Part shown: positions 15,230 through 23,147 of the stretch, piece by piece
How the letters are laid out: each line of letters opens with the position of its first letter
Position numbering within the stretch: position 1 is the first letter of the stretch
NCBI RefSeq assembly: GCF_040049195.1
Contig: NZ_JBDZDL010000002.1
DNA from: NCEH01 sp040049195
Lineage (GTDB): Bacteria; Pseudomonadota; Alphaproteobacteria; Rhizobiales; Xanthobacteraceae
Length of the DNA stretch: 64,000 bases
Strand: one strand, 5' to 3'
Notes under the pieces: generated by a model
Told to the model about the DNA's origin: nothing
Databases searched by the model: none
Seen by the model: the letters and a program-made list of their open reading frames with translations, nothing else
Made by a program: the position numbers and the translations under genes

Positions 15230-17267
15230 GGCTTACCTCCAGATTTTGGCCCACCGGCGGGGCCTGCCGGCCCGAAAGGGCGAGTTGCAAGAGTTCCGGG
15301 TCTGTGACTGGCAACGAGCAGGTCTCCCCGATGCAGACATAGGCGGTCGCCTTGCCTGAAACGCTTTCCTTACCGTGGGCGGGATGACCCGGCGGGGGTT
15401 GCTCCGCGGCGCCGAGCACCCGCAGCACCCGGTTGGGAATGCAGCACGTCTCCACGGCGTGCCGCAGCTCATCCAGGCCGCTGCCGGCGCGGATGATGAT
15501 CTGCACGCTGTTGGCGAAGGCATCGAGGCCGCTCAGAAAGGCCGCGAGCGGTATCGCATTGCGCGCGACCTCGCCGGCGAACGCGCCGATCTGCCGTTCC
15601 GCACGGGTGCGATACTCCATCTTTCCGGTCAACAGGAAGAGGATCGAGAACACCTCCACCATCATCGCGTTGCCGGAGGGCGTCGCATGGTCGAAGGCGT
15701 TGCGGATGCGGGTGATGAGACCCGGCGCGTCGTCGGCCGTAAGGAAATAGCCACCCCGCTCCGCATCGCTGAAATGGGCCTCCAAGAGGGCCGCCCACGT
15801 CTCCGCACAGGCGAGGTAATAGCTATCGCCGCAGGCCTGATACAGAGCCAGTGCGGCGCGGCTCATGGCGGCATAGTCATCCAGCAGGCCGAAATGGGTT
15901 CGCCCCTCACACCAGGAATGGTGCAGGCGGCCGTGCGCGTCGGTCATCTGCGCGAGAATGAAGGCGAAGGCCTGTTTGGCCGCGTCGATCCAGTCTTCCC
16001 GCCCGAACGCGCCGCCGGCAAGGCAGAGCGCGCTGATGGCAAGGCCGTTCCAATCGGCCAGAACCTTATGATCGCGCCCCGGCCGCACGCGCGCACCGCG
16101 CACCTCAAGCAGCTTTTCGCGCGCTGCGGCGAGTCGGGATTCGACGGCGGCATCGGCAAGGTCCGGCTTTTCGGACCGGTTGAGGATGCTGCGCCCCTCC
16201 CAATTGCCGATCCGGTGCACGTCGTAGTGGGCCTTGAACAGCGCGGCCTCGCCGCCGAGAACAGCTTCGACTTCCGCGGCCGTCCAGACGTAAAACTTGC
16301 CTTCCTCATGCTCGCTGTCCGCATCGAGCGCGGCCGCGAACCCACCGCCCTCCACGCGCATCTCGCGCAACATCCAGGAAGCGGTCTCCGCGATGCGCGC
16401 GGCATAGAGGGGATTGCGCGTTTCCTGCCAGGCCCAGGTCAGCAGCTCGACCAATTGGGCGTTGTCGTACAGCATCTTTTCGAAATGCGGGACCAGCCAG
16501 GCATTGTCGGTGGAATAGCGCGAATAGCCGCCGCCGAGATGGTCATAGATGCCGCCTTGCGACATGCGATCCAGCGTCAGCAGCACGCCATCGCGTAGCT
16601 TGGCCTTGCCGGTGCGCTTGTAGCCGCGCCACAGAAGCGCGAGCACGGGCGATTGGGGGAATTTCGGCGCCTGCCCGATGCCGCCGTCCACCTCGTCGAT
16701 CAGGTCCGAGAATTTGAGGCAGATCTCGTCCAATATGTCGGGGGTAAGCAGATTGTCCGGCGGCGGCTCCGACAGGCGGGCAAGGCCCTCCCGCAGCACC
16801 GTCGTGTTCTTCGTAACCGTGTCCTTCTGGTCGCGATAGACCCGCGCCGCGCGGCTGAGCATGTCGCGAAACGCCGGGCGGCCATAGCGGCCTTCAGGCG
16901 GATAATAGGTGCCACCCCAGAACGGCTCGCCCTGCGGGGTCAAGAACATGGTCAGCGGCCAGCCGCCCCGCTGGCCGAGCAGGGTCAGCGCGTTCTGATA
17001 GATGAGGTCGAGGTCCGGCCGCTCCTCCCGGTCCACCTTGATGGGAACGAACAAATCGTTCATCAGGGCGGCGGTCTCGGCATTCTCGAAGCTTTCCGCC
17101 GCCATGACGTGGCACCAATGGCATGCGGCATAGCCGATGGAGAGCAGGATAGGCTTGTCGGCCGCCTGTGCGGCGCCAAGCGCCTCTTCGCCCCACACCT
17201 GCCAGTGGACCGGATTGTCCTTGTGCTGGAGCAGGTAAGGACTGGTCTCGCCCGACAGATTGTTCAT
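15222..17267 (-). CDS. DUF255 thioredoxin-domain protein (YyaL/SPATA20-like)
   Basis: 681 residues: N-terminal thioredoxin-like DUF255 domain (about 1-165) with the CHWC motif in AACHWCHVMAAESF and NDLFVPIKVDREERPD, followed by a long alpha-barrel resembling glycosyl hydrolase/epimerase folds (DHKVLADWNGLAISAL, NPLYAARIAETASWML). The biochemical role of this family is unknown. I placed the start at ATG 17267, giving the canonical MNNLSGETSPYLLQH N-terminus. Upstream lies a weak -24/-12 element. Confidence 0.92.
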   Translation of the reverse strand: MNNLSGETSPYLLQHKDNPVHWQVWGEEALGAAQAADKPILLSIGYAACHWCHVMAAESFENAETAALMNDLFVPIKVDREERPDLDLIYQNALTLLGQRGGWPLTMFLTPQGEPFWGGTYYPPEGRYGRPAFRDMLSRAARVYRDQKDTVTKNTTVLREGLARLSEPPPDNLLTPDILDEICLKFSDLIDEVDGGIGQAPKFPQSPVLALLWRGYKRTGKAKLRDGVLLTLDRMSQGGIYDHLGGGYSRYSTDNAWLVPHFEKMLYDNAQLVELLTWAWQETRNPLYAARIAETASWMLREMRVEGGGFAAALDADSEHEEGKFYVWTAAEVEAVLGGEAALFKAHYDVHRIGNWEGRSILNRSEKPDLADAAVESRLAAAREKLLEVRGARVRPGRDHKVLADWNGLAISALCLAGGAFGREDWIDAAKQAFAFILAQMTDAHGRLHHSWCEGRTHFGLLDDYAAMSRAALALYQACGDSYYLACAETWAALLEAHFSDAERGGYFLTADDAPGLITRIRNAFDHATPSGNAMMVEVFSILFLLTGKMEYRTRAERQIGAFAGEVARNAIPLAAFLSGLDAFANSVQIIIRAGSGLDELRHAVETCCIPNRVLRVLGAAEQPPPGHPAHGKESVSGKATAYVCIGETCSLPVTDPELLQLALSGRQAPPVGQNLEVSHV

Positions 17268-17313
17268 GGCCGCGCCGCTTCCCATGCTGCAGATCTTCGC
17301 TGGTCGGGGCAAA

Positions 17314-17328
17314 GCAATTTGCTCGCCA
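17314..17328 (-). promoter_or_regulatory. weak sigma54-like element before the DUF255-globin pair
   Basis: Minus-strand TGGCGAGCAAATTGC keeps TGG and TTGC with correct spacing, 47 bases before the DUF255 start. No NifA box is found upstream. Confidence 0.35.
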
Positions 17329-17450
17329 TCTATAGGGTCTTCAGAAAAGCGCCGACGCCCAGCCGGTTTCATCAAGCGCTCGGGCCTAGTTGCGAAGGAA
17401 ATCCGACAGCACCGCGTCGCGTCTCATCGCGAATGCGACAAAGCTTGCTT

Positions 17451-17618
17451 CTATTCATCCATGCTCGGAAGCAGGATGACCTCCGCCGGAGCGCCTGGGC
17501 CATGGTCTTCCACGAAATCCAGCGCGTCGACGCGCGAGAGGCCGCCGTCGGTTTCCATCAGCACCACGGCGTCCCGCGGCATCTGCATGAGTGCATCGAG
17601 CAATTGTGCGACAGTCAT
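17451..17618 (-). CDS. 55-residue small protein
   Basis: An ORF of 55 codons plus stop whose ATG overlaps the stop of the upstream gene (TCATGA on the plus strand at 17615). It reads MTVAQLLDALMQMPRDAV...LLPSMDE, acidic and soluble, not recognised. The 4-base overlap and alphaproteobacterial codon bias (G/C at third positions) support a real gene despite the small size. Confidence 0.62.
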   Translation of the reverse strand: MTVAQLLDALMQMPRDAVVLMETDGGLSRVDALDFVEDHGPGAPAEVILLPSMDE

Positions 17619-17959
17619 GATGATCCGCATCCCTCGTTTTCAACGGCCGAGTTTGCCTCGGGGCGCGGTGTGCCGGCTTCGTCGAAGCTCAGGGCCGCCG
17701 GCTCCTCGTCCAGCATCACGATCTCGGCGCGCTTCAACTGGCCGTTCGGGTGGTAGGCGTAGCGATGGGAGAGCTCCACCTCGCCGTAAACAACCTTGTC
17801 GAAGCCGCGCAGCACGCCCAAACCATCGAAATAGGCGCGGATGAACGTGTTGCGGTTGGACAGCGCATTCGCCTCAATTGCGTTGACCAGGGTGAAGGGC
17901 AGTTTCACCCCGGTATAGGAGACAAAGAAGCGGCAATGCTCTTCGGCCGGCTCCGCCAT
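17615..17959 (-). CDS. unknown nif-linked protein
   Basis: 114 residues (N-terminus MAEPAEEHCRFFVSYTGVKL), not recognised with certainty. The middle, about residues 40-85, looks like a compact beta-rich fold (RAYFDGLGVLRGFDKVVYGEVELSHRY is split over it), and a cysteine sits near each end. It is 22 bases after the Rieske gene and coupled to the 55-residue gene, so all are likely one transcript. Confidence 0.72.
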   Translation of the reverse strand: MAEPAEEHCRFFVSYTGVKLPFTLVNAIEANALSNRNTFIRAYFDGLGVLRGFDKVVYGEVELSHRYAYHPNGQLKRAEIVMLDEEPAALSFDEAGTPRPEANSAVENEGCGSS

Positions 17960-17981
17960 GCGCGTGTTCTCCCGTCACCCG

Positions 17982-18440
17982 TCATTCCGGGTGGATCATG
18001 ATTTCCATGGTTTCATCGAGGTCGCTGAAGGGATCGGGAAAGCCGTCGTCCTCCACCAGATCGATGCCGCAAATGCACACCTCCCCATCGACCACGGCGA
18101 GGGCGAGAGGCTCCAGATTCTGGCCTTTGCAGGGCCCCTTCACGCAGACACCGGTATCGATTTCAAAGGTCGCGCCGTGCCGCCCGCATCGCAGGAATTC
18201 CCCGTCGGGCGTGAAGAATTCGCCTGAGCCGATATTCAGCCAGCGGCCCTCATGCGGGCAAACGTTGGAATAGCCGAAATAATCGTTGGTCAGCGTGCGC
18301 ACGATGAAGATGGGGAACGGACGCGTCTCGCGGTTCTCCCCGGTTTCGACGACACGAGACAGGCGAAACGATTTCACCCCGCCGGGCGCGATGCTCGACG
18401 CCGGGCAAATGACGAAAACCTGGATTTCCCCCGGAGACAT
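17982..18440 (-). CDS. Rieske [2Fe-2S] protein (first)
   Basis: 152-residue soluble Rieske protein. Ligand boxes are CPHEG (about residue 76) and CGRHGATFEIDTG (about 99), the C-x-H ... C-x2-H pattern. No transmembrane anchor, so a soluble electron carrier rather than a bc1 subunit. It resembles the second Rieske protein at 32590-33015, including the CVKGPCKGQ / CVDGPCKGK tail. Start at ATG 18440 (AAGGG upstream); 18467 is an alternative. Confidence 0.88.
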   Translation of the reverse strand: MSPGEIQVFVICPASSIAPGGVKSFRLSRVVETGENRETRPFPIFIVRTLTNDYFGYSNVCPHEGRWLNIGSGEFFTPDGEFLRCGRHGATFEIDTGVCVKGPCKGQNLEPLALAVVDGEVCICGIDLVEDDGFPDPFSDLDETMEIMIHPE

Positions 18441-18491
18441 CGGCAAGCCCTTGCTTCTCTCCACCACGGCGTCGCCGTGGAACGCCGTGCA

Positions 18492-18800
18492 TCAGATCGC
18501 GGACAGGGTCCGCGCTCCCTGAAGCACTGGATAATTCTCGCGCAGCAGCCGCTCCAGCTTGCGACACAAGGCGGTGTCGGACGCCGCGCCGGGCCCGACG
18601 AAATCAGTGCCTTCGTCCCAGATCTCGAAGAAGCAGTGCAACCCATCTTCATAATCGGCAGTCGGCACCACGGTGAGATCGTTGAGCCGCGCTATGCCTT
18701 CGGAGGAGACCTCCAGCCGCCAGCTGCGGTCATCGGCGACGGAAGCCAGCAGGGCGCTGACATCCGCCGTGGTCCAGGGTGTTTTCAGATCGAGGGCCAT
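18492..18800 (-). CDS. unknown nif-linked protein
   Basis: 102 residues, not recognised (MALDLKTPWTTADVSALLAS start; C-terminal LERLLRENYPVLQG). Soluble, mixed alpha/beta. Probably first gene of the 18.8-17.45 kb group. A weak GG-N10-GC element (18882-18896) and a one-mismatch NifA box (about 18811) are in the upstream region, but their order is wrong for a normal NifA promoter. Confidence 0.72.
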   Translation of the reverse strand: MALDLKTPWTTADVSALLASVADDRSWRLEVSSEGIARLNDLTVVPTADYEDGLHCFFEIWDEGTDFVGPGAASDTALCRKLERLLRENYPVLQGARTLSAI

Positions 18801-18950
18801 GATCGTCTCTGTCGCAAACGCGACGCTCCCGGTCGGACTTCCGGCAGAATTGGCTTCTGTACGGAGGATGCCCCGAGATTTGCATGAAGCATGCCGCGAG
18901 AGGCCGGCGGGCATGCGTCCTGGTGGTTTCCCGACATGCGAGGATGAACC

Positions 18951-19613
18951 ATGGCTCTGATGAAGTTCTATATGACGCCGGGATCCTGCTCCACGGGCAT
19001 TCATATCCTGCTGGAGGAACTGGAGGAGGTGTTCGAGGTCACGGTCGTGAACCTGCCCGCTGGAGACCATTTCAAGCCGGACTATGTCGCGATCAACCCG
19101 AAATCGACGATTCCGACCCTGGTGCGCGCGGACGGCTCGGCGCTCACCGAGGTCCAGGCCATCGCTTATTGGCTTGCACGCAGCCGGCCGCGCGCAAAAC
19201 TCTGGCCGGAGGAGGTGGAGCTTCAGACACGGCTGTTGGAAGCTATGGCCTATGTGGTGGGAACGGTCCACGGCCAGGGCTTCGCGCGCATCTTCGCGAC
19301 CTCCACTTTCGCGTCGGATATGGCGGACCACGAGCGTGTGCGCCAACTCGGGCGGGATATTGTGCGCAAAGGCTTCGAGGTGCTGGACGCTGCGATCGGC
19401 TCCGGCCCCTACCTCGCGGGAGCCTTCTCCGCCGCCGATCCAGTGCTGTTCTATGTGGAATTCTGGGCCGAGAAGACCGGCATCACCCTGCCGAAAAACC
19501 TCCTCGCCCATTACCGCCGGATGCTCGCCAGGCCCGCCGTGCAGCGCGTGCTGCGGGAAGAGGGCTACAACACCGCAGTGCTGGGACAGGATATGAGCCT
19601 GGACGTTGTGTGA
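18951..19613 (+). CDS. glutathione S-transferase
   Basis: 220-residue cytosolic GST: N-terminal thioredoxin-fold domain with the active-site serine/cysteine region PGSCSTGIHILLEE and the cis-Pro loop KSTIPTLV, then the helical C-terminal domain. GAGGATGAACC precedes the ATG. GSTs near nif genes have been proposed to act in redox protection; substrate unknown. Convergent neighbours suggest it and the next gene form a two-gene unit. Confidence 0.9.
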   Translation: MALMKFYMTPGSCSTGIHILLEELEEVFEVTVVNLPAGDHFKPDYVAINPKSTIPTLVRADGSALTEVQAIAYWLARSRPRAKLWPEEVELQTRLLEAMAYVVGTVHGQGFARIFATSTFASDMADHERVRQLGRDIVRKGFEVLDAAIGSGPYLAGAFSAADPVLFYVEFWAEKTGITLPKNLLAHYRRMLARPAVQRVLREEGYNTAVLGQDMSLDVV

Positions 19614-19672
19614 GCCGCGCATGGATCTTGCATCGCGAACAGCTGGCGCACGCAACGCTTTAAGGGATCGTC

Positions 19673-19957
19673 ATGAGCCAGATGTTTGTCGTGGAAGAGC
19701 GCAATCAGGACGACATGTCGCGCAAGGCCGGAATCTATCTCTACGGCGATACAAAGCTTTGGCTCGATGGCGACGTGGTGCACCGTGCGGACGGCCCGGC
19801 AATCATCGGGCCGGATGGAGTTGAGCGGTGGTACATCCACGGGAAGGACATGACCCGCGATGTGAAGACCTTTTTCTTCGACCATCGCTGGCCGGTGCAG
19901 AGCGGTCTTGATACGGCGGAAAAACTGGCCCTGTTCCAAGGCCAGTTTCTCAAATGA
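19673..19957 (+). CDS. unknown nif-linked protein
   Basis: 94 residues (starts MSQMFVVEERNQDDM), not recognised. It contains two short beta-hairpin-like repeats (GDTKLWLDGDVVHRADGPA and GPDGVERWYIHGKDM), resembling MORN- or DUF-type hairpin repeats. No Cys, no membrane segment. 59 bases after the GST gene. Confidence 0.7.
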   Translation: MSQMFVVEERNQDDMSRKAGIYLYGDTKLWLDGDVVHRADGPAIIGPDGVERWYIHGKDMTRDVKTFFFDHRWPVQSGLDTAEKLALFQGQFLK

Positions 19958-20028
19958 GGCGGTGATCCCGCCCGCTGTGCGCGGCCGCCCGCTCTTCCTC
20001 GTCCGCGCTGACTATACTCTCTCATGCG

Positions 20029-20056
20029 AAGGCTGATCCCTGACGGGACCAGCCTT
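20029..20056. terminator. hairpin between convergent units
   Basis: Twelve-bp stem with one mismatch (20029-20040 / 20045-20056) and a 4-nt loop, between the end of the GST unit and the end of the nifB operon. Confidence 0.55.
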
Positions 20057-20106
20057 TATCGTAGGGTGGGGGACTATCGCAGGCGGGGACCTGGCCCCCC
20101 TGGTCC

Positions 20107-20325
20107 TCACGCTGCGCTTGAAACGGCTTCGGTTTTGAGAGCCTCGAGCTTCGTCTTCTCGATGCGGAACACGCCGCGCCCACCGGAGAACGCCTGGTAC
20201 ACGTCGCCTTCGCGGTCGCTCAGCAGGTTGAACCAATCCTGCGGGGTGAGGCCGACCGGACGTTCGCTGATCTCGACGACCGAACCATCCGGCGCGAAGC
20301 GGGCATGGATCATGATGGTTTCCAT
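20107..20325 (-). CDS. small unknown at the end of the nifB operon
   Basis: 72 residues (METIMIHARFAPDGSVVEI start), not recognised. Predicted small alpha/beta protein; RPVGLTPQDWFNLLSD forms a probable helix. GGGAGGATGAA is a very good ribosome site. Last gene of the operon, 17 bases after the [2Fe-2S] ferredoxin, so co-expression with nifB is likely. Confidence 0.75.
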   Translation of the reverse strand: METIMIHARFAPDGSVVEISERPVGLTPQDWFNLLSDREGDVYQAFSGGRGVFRIEKTKLEALKTEAVSSAA

Positions 20326-20342
20326 TTCATCCTCCCTGCCGC

Positions 20343-20645
20343 TCAAGACGCGAAGCCGAGCAACTCGATCTTGATGTTTTCGGTGCCCAGCACCTTCGCC
20401 TGGCAGGCGAGGCGCGACTTGGAGCTCACACCGACGATGGTATCGAGCTTCTCATTCTCCTCGCGAGCGACCTTGGAGAGACCCTTACGGCCTTCCAGCA
20501 CGAAGATGTGGCAGCTGCCGCAGCTTGCCTTTCCTTCGCATTTGTGCGCGATGCCGATCTCCGCGCCGAGCAGCGCCGCCAGCAGGCTGGTGCCCTCGGC
20601 CACATCGAAGGATTTTCCGGAGGGCATAACGGTAAGTGTGGTCAT
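20343..20645 (-). CDS. [2Fe-2S] ferredoxin
   Basis: 100-residue plant/adrenodoxin-like [2Fe-2S] ferredoxin. Ligands: CEGKASCGSC (about residues 36-45) and the fourth in RLACQA (about 81). nif clusters commonly include such a ferredoxin (FdxD or FeSII/Shethna-like). It could donate electrons to nitrogenase or to maturation enzymes, or protect nitrogenase conformationally; the sequence does not decide. Downstream of the DegT-like gene by 55 bases. Confidence 0.9.
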   Translation of the reverse strand: MTTLTVMPSGKSFDVAEGTSLLAALLGAEIGIAHKCEGKASCGSCHIFVLEGRKGLSKVAREENEKLDTIVGVSSKSRLACQAKVLGTENIKIELLGFAS

Positions 20646-20700
20646 TTTCGTCTCCTAAACTTAGACTGAAGGATGTTGAAGCGATGATCTCATCCCATTG

Positions 20701-21903
20701 TCAGTAAATCGCCGCTCCGGCGCCGACATTGATGGATGCGTCTTTCATCGTCGCGACGATGAACTCGATCTGGTCTTCCGTGAGATGGGTATGGAACGGA
20801 AGGGCGACGGCCCGGTCGGCGAGCTTCTCGGTCACCAGCAGGTCGCCCCGGCGATATCCCATATCGAGATAGTGTCGCTGGAGGTGCAGCGGATTGCAGT
20901 ATCCGGCGGCCTCCACATCTTCCACCCGAAGGTCTTCGACGATGGCATCGCGGCTGGAGCGGGAAAAGCGATTGCCGAGATGGACGAGATAGAGAAACCA
21001 GTTCACCTCGGAGACATCCGGCCCGACATAAGGATCCTTGATGCCTTCGAACGATGCGACGTGCTTGTAGTACAGATGCTCGATGAGTCGCCGCCGTTCC
21101 AAGATCTCATCAATGCGCTTCAACTGCGCGAGGCCAAGAGCGGCCGAAATATCGCTCATGTTCGCCTGATAAGGCGCCGAGCCGCCGACCACCACCGAGC
21201 CTCGCTCCTCTAGCCCGTGCGCGCGATGCCGGCGCACGGTGACCGCAAGGTCGATGTCATCGGTGACAAGCATCCCGCCCTCGCCGCAAGTGAGAGCCGA
21301 GGGTTGGGAGAAATCGAACACCGACATGTCGCCGAAGGTGCCGACCGGCTGGCCCTGATAACGCGAGCCGATGGCCTCGGTGGAATCCTCCAGCAAGGCG
21401 AGGCCATGGCGCTCCGCAAGTGCGCGCAGGCCTTCCCACGCGGCTGGGTGTCCGTTGGTGTTGGCAGCGATGATGGCGCGCGTCTGTGGGGTGATCTTCG
21501 CCTCGGCCTTTTCCGGCGCGAGCGTTCCGGCCCAGTAATCGATGTCGGCGAACACCGGGCGGGCGCCCGCGAGGCTGATCGCATGCGCCGTCTCGCGGAA
21601 GGAATAGGATGAGGCGATCACCTCGGCGCCGGGCCCTACGCCGAGGGCCTTCAGCGCCAGCAGCAGGCCGATCGTGCCACTCGGCACCGCGACCGCATAT
21701 TTGCGGCCGAGGTAGCTGGCGAATGCGTCTTCAAACGCAGCCACGCCCGGCCCGGCGGAAAGCCGCGGCGCCCGCATGGCGTTGTCCACCGCCTCGATCT
21801 CGGCCAGCGTGATGTCCGGATCGGAGAGCGGAATGAGTTCGGTCTCATCGTCGCCGGCCGCGTCGAGGTCGTCGAGATCTTCGGAAAGGGCAGCCTCGTT
21901 CAT
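20701..21903 (-). CDS. DegT/DnrJ/EryC1 family protein lacking the PLP lysine
   Basis: 400 residues with the complete DegT aminotransferase fold: VPSGTIGLLLALKALGVG near residue 74, the cofactor aspartate in LEDST (D173), and the GEGG loop. In the segment that normally reads F-x-x-x-K-x-L-x-x-GEGG the lysine that binds PLP is Ser202 (DFSQPSALTCGEGG), so ordinary transamination seems impossible. The N-terminal 25 residues are acidic. Overlaps the preceding gene by 4 bases inside the nifB operon. It could be a dehydratase-like or non-catalytic relative. Confidence 0.9.
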   Translation of the reverse strand: MNEAALSEDLDDLDAAGDDETELIPLSDPDITLAEIEAVDNAMRAPRLSAGPGVAAFEDAFASYLGRKYAVAVPSGTIGLLLALKALGVGPGAEVIASSYSFRETAHAISLAGARPVFADIDYWAGTLAPEKAEAKITPQTRAIIAANTNGHPAAWEGLRALAERHGLALLEDSTEAIGSRYQGQPVGTFGDMSVFDFSQPSALTCGEGGMLVTDDIDLAVTVRRHRAHGLEERGSVVVGGSAPYQANMSDISAALGLAQLKRIDEILERRRLIEHLYYKHVASFEGIKDPYVGPDVSEVNWFLYLVHLGNRFSRSSRDAIVEDLRVEDVEAAGYCNPLHLQRHYLDMGYRRGDLLVTEKLADRAVALPFHTHLTEDQIEFIVATMKDASINVGAGAAIY

Positions 21904-22169
21904 GGCGTTGTCTTCCGGGCTGCGAGCACCAGGCCGGTGGCGCGCTCAGGATCCGACGTGATCAGCACGCAATGGTCCGCGGCATCCAGCAGGTGGACCT
22001 CGAACCTTGGGTAAATGCGAAACGGTGTTTCGGTCACATCCGACGCGTCGCAGCGGGACCAGGACAAATGGGGAAACCGCTTGCGCAAATCCGCAAATAT
22101 ACTGGCGTCCGCATCTACGGCAGAAAGTATCTGGTCGATCTGTGTCAAGTCGTCCGCTTTCAATGCCAT
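21900..22169 (-). CDS. unknown nif-operon protein
   Basis: 89 residues from ATG 22169 (AGGA upstream; a TTG at 22199 is also open). Not recognised; contains FADLRKRFPHLSW and a beta-rich C-terminal half. Stop overlaps the DegT-like start (ATGA), so the two are coupled and may work together. Confidence 0.7.
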   Translation of the reverse strand: MALKADDLTQIDQILSAVDADASIFADLRKRFPHLSWSRCDASDVTETPFRIYPRFEVHLLDAADHCVLITSDPERATGLVLAARKTTP

Positions 22170-22215
22170 GTGCGCGATCCTGTGTTCGAGATCTGACAAT
22201 CTTATCTATGCAAGA

Positions 22216-22539
22216 TCATTGCCAGAATGTGCGCTCATCATCCATGTTCAGCTGTTCGAGGATCGAAGCCAACCGAACATGAACGCTATGAAGCTCCCAT
22301 GTTCCGGTCTTGTGGTTCTTCCAAAACAGCCGCCAAATCTCGTTTTCCGGTTCGAACAGGAGAAGGGCGACGTCTATGATCCCGCCCTCGGCGTCGATGT
22401 TTCTCGAGCAGCAGGGGCTCGCGATGCGATAGCCCCCATCCACATCCACCACGCTCGGTTCCACATAACGGTAGCGCCGACGGGCCTTCAGACCGCGCAC
22501 GATGCGGCGTCGGTCCAGCTCATTCGGATGAGCCGACAT
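22216..22539 (-). CDS. DUF3024-like protein
   Basis: 107 residues resembling the DUF3024 family: RRRIVRGLKARRRYRYV, then SPCCSRNIDAEGG and a WRLFWKNH segment. CC may bind metal. Function unknown. ATG 22539 gives the N-terminus typical for the family; ATG 22587 is also in frame and sits just after the nifZ stop. Member of the nifB operon between nifZ and the 21900 gene. Confidence 0.72.
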   Translation of the reverse strand: MSAHPNELDRRRIVRGLKARRRYRYVEPSVVDVDGGYRIASPCCSRNIDAEGGIIDVALLLFEPENEIWRLFWKNHKTGTWELHSVHVRLASILEQLNMDDERTFWQ

Positions 22540-22590
22540 GCGCGCCGAACGGTATCCCAGGGTCGCCGAATTCATGGCCCAGCTCATGCT

Positions 22591-22830
22591 CTAGAGCGGA
22601 ACGATCTCTTCTTCCAAACACCCGATCACCAGATGCTCGCCGAATTCGACGAGATAGATTGGCATGTTCGCTTCAGTGTGTGTGCCGACTTGGACAATCT
22701 CGCCGGTGGCACCGGTGGCCACCAGGAGCGCTTCCAAGGGCGCTGATGGAAACGATCCGTCGTTGTGAAGGTCGATGGTGGCCTTCACGCGCTGTCCCCA
22801 TTGGTATTTCGGAAGCCTGGGTTCAATCAC
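22591..22830 (-). CDS. nifZ: NifZ, first of two
   Basis: 79-residue NifZ-domain protein: KYQWGQRVKATIDLHNDGSF, then TGEIVQVGTHTEANMPIYLVEF. NifZ acts with NifH in forming the second P-cluster of the MoFe protein. Starts with GTG at 22830 overlapping the stop of the other nifZ (GTGA). Short form compared with Azotobacter NifZ. Confidence 0.9.
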   Translation of the reverse strand: MIEPRLPKYQWGQRVKATIDLHNDGSFPSAPLEALLVATGATGEIVQVGTHTEANMPIYLVEFGEHLVIGCLEEEIVPL

Positions 22831-23147
22831 GCTATGGGTCCTCCGGGCAGGGGAATGTCCGCCATGTCGTCGCGGGAAAGAACCGGCTCCAGCTCCTTCT
22901 TCTTCATGCCGACGCGATTTCCGCTCTCCATGAACTCGACGCCGTAGATGTAGAATTGCTGGAGGAACGTGCCGATGCTGACCACGTAGCCCTCCTCCCC
23001 TTTCTTCGCGAGAATGTCGCCGATCTCTTTTCCGGCATAAGTGCCGTCGTTGCGAATGGTGCGCTTCGCTTTCACCTTTTCACCGAAGGAAAAATAGGGA
23101 GGAGCGGTGATCTCGACGACGTCGCTGTCGCGAACAATATTGCTCAT
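22827..23147 (-). CDS. nifZ: NifZ, second of two
   Basis: 106-residue NifZ-domain protein: PYFSFGEKVKAKRTIRNDGTYAG, KGEEGYVVSIGTFLQQFYIYGVEF. It is distinct from the neighbouring nifZ (same fold, low apparent identity). Overlaps the LRV gene by 4 bases and the other nifZ by 4 bases, so three genes are translationally chained. Two tandem nifZ genes suggest partial specialisation. Confidence 0.9.
   Translation of the reverse strand: MSNIVRDSDVVEITAPPYFSFGEKVKAKRTIRNDGTYAGKEIGDILAKKGEEGYVVSIGTFLQQFYIYGVEFMESGNRVGMKKKELEPVLSRDDMADIPLPGGPIA

Noticed and set aside
18882..18896. GG-N10-GC element CGGCATGCTTCATGC before the 18492-18800 gene
   Set aside because: Degenerate at both -24 and -12, and the only NifA-like box nearby lies on its downstream side.
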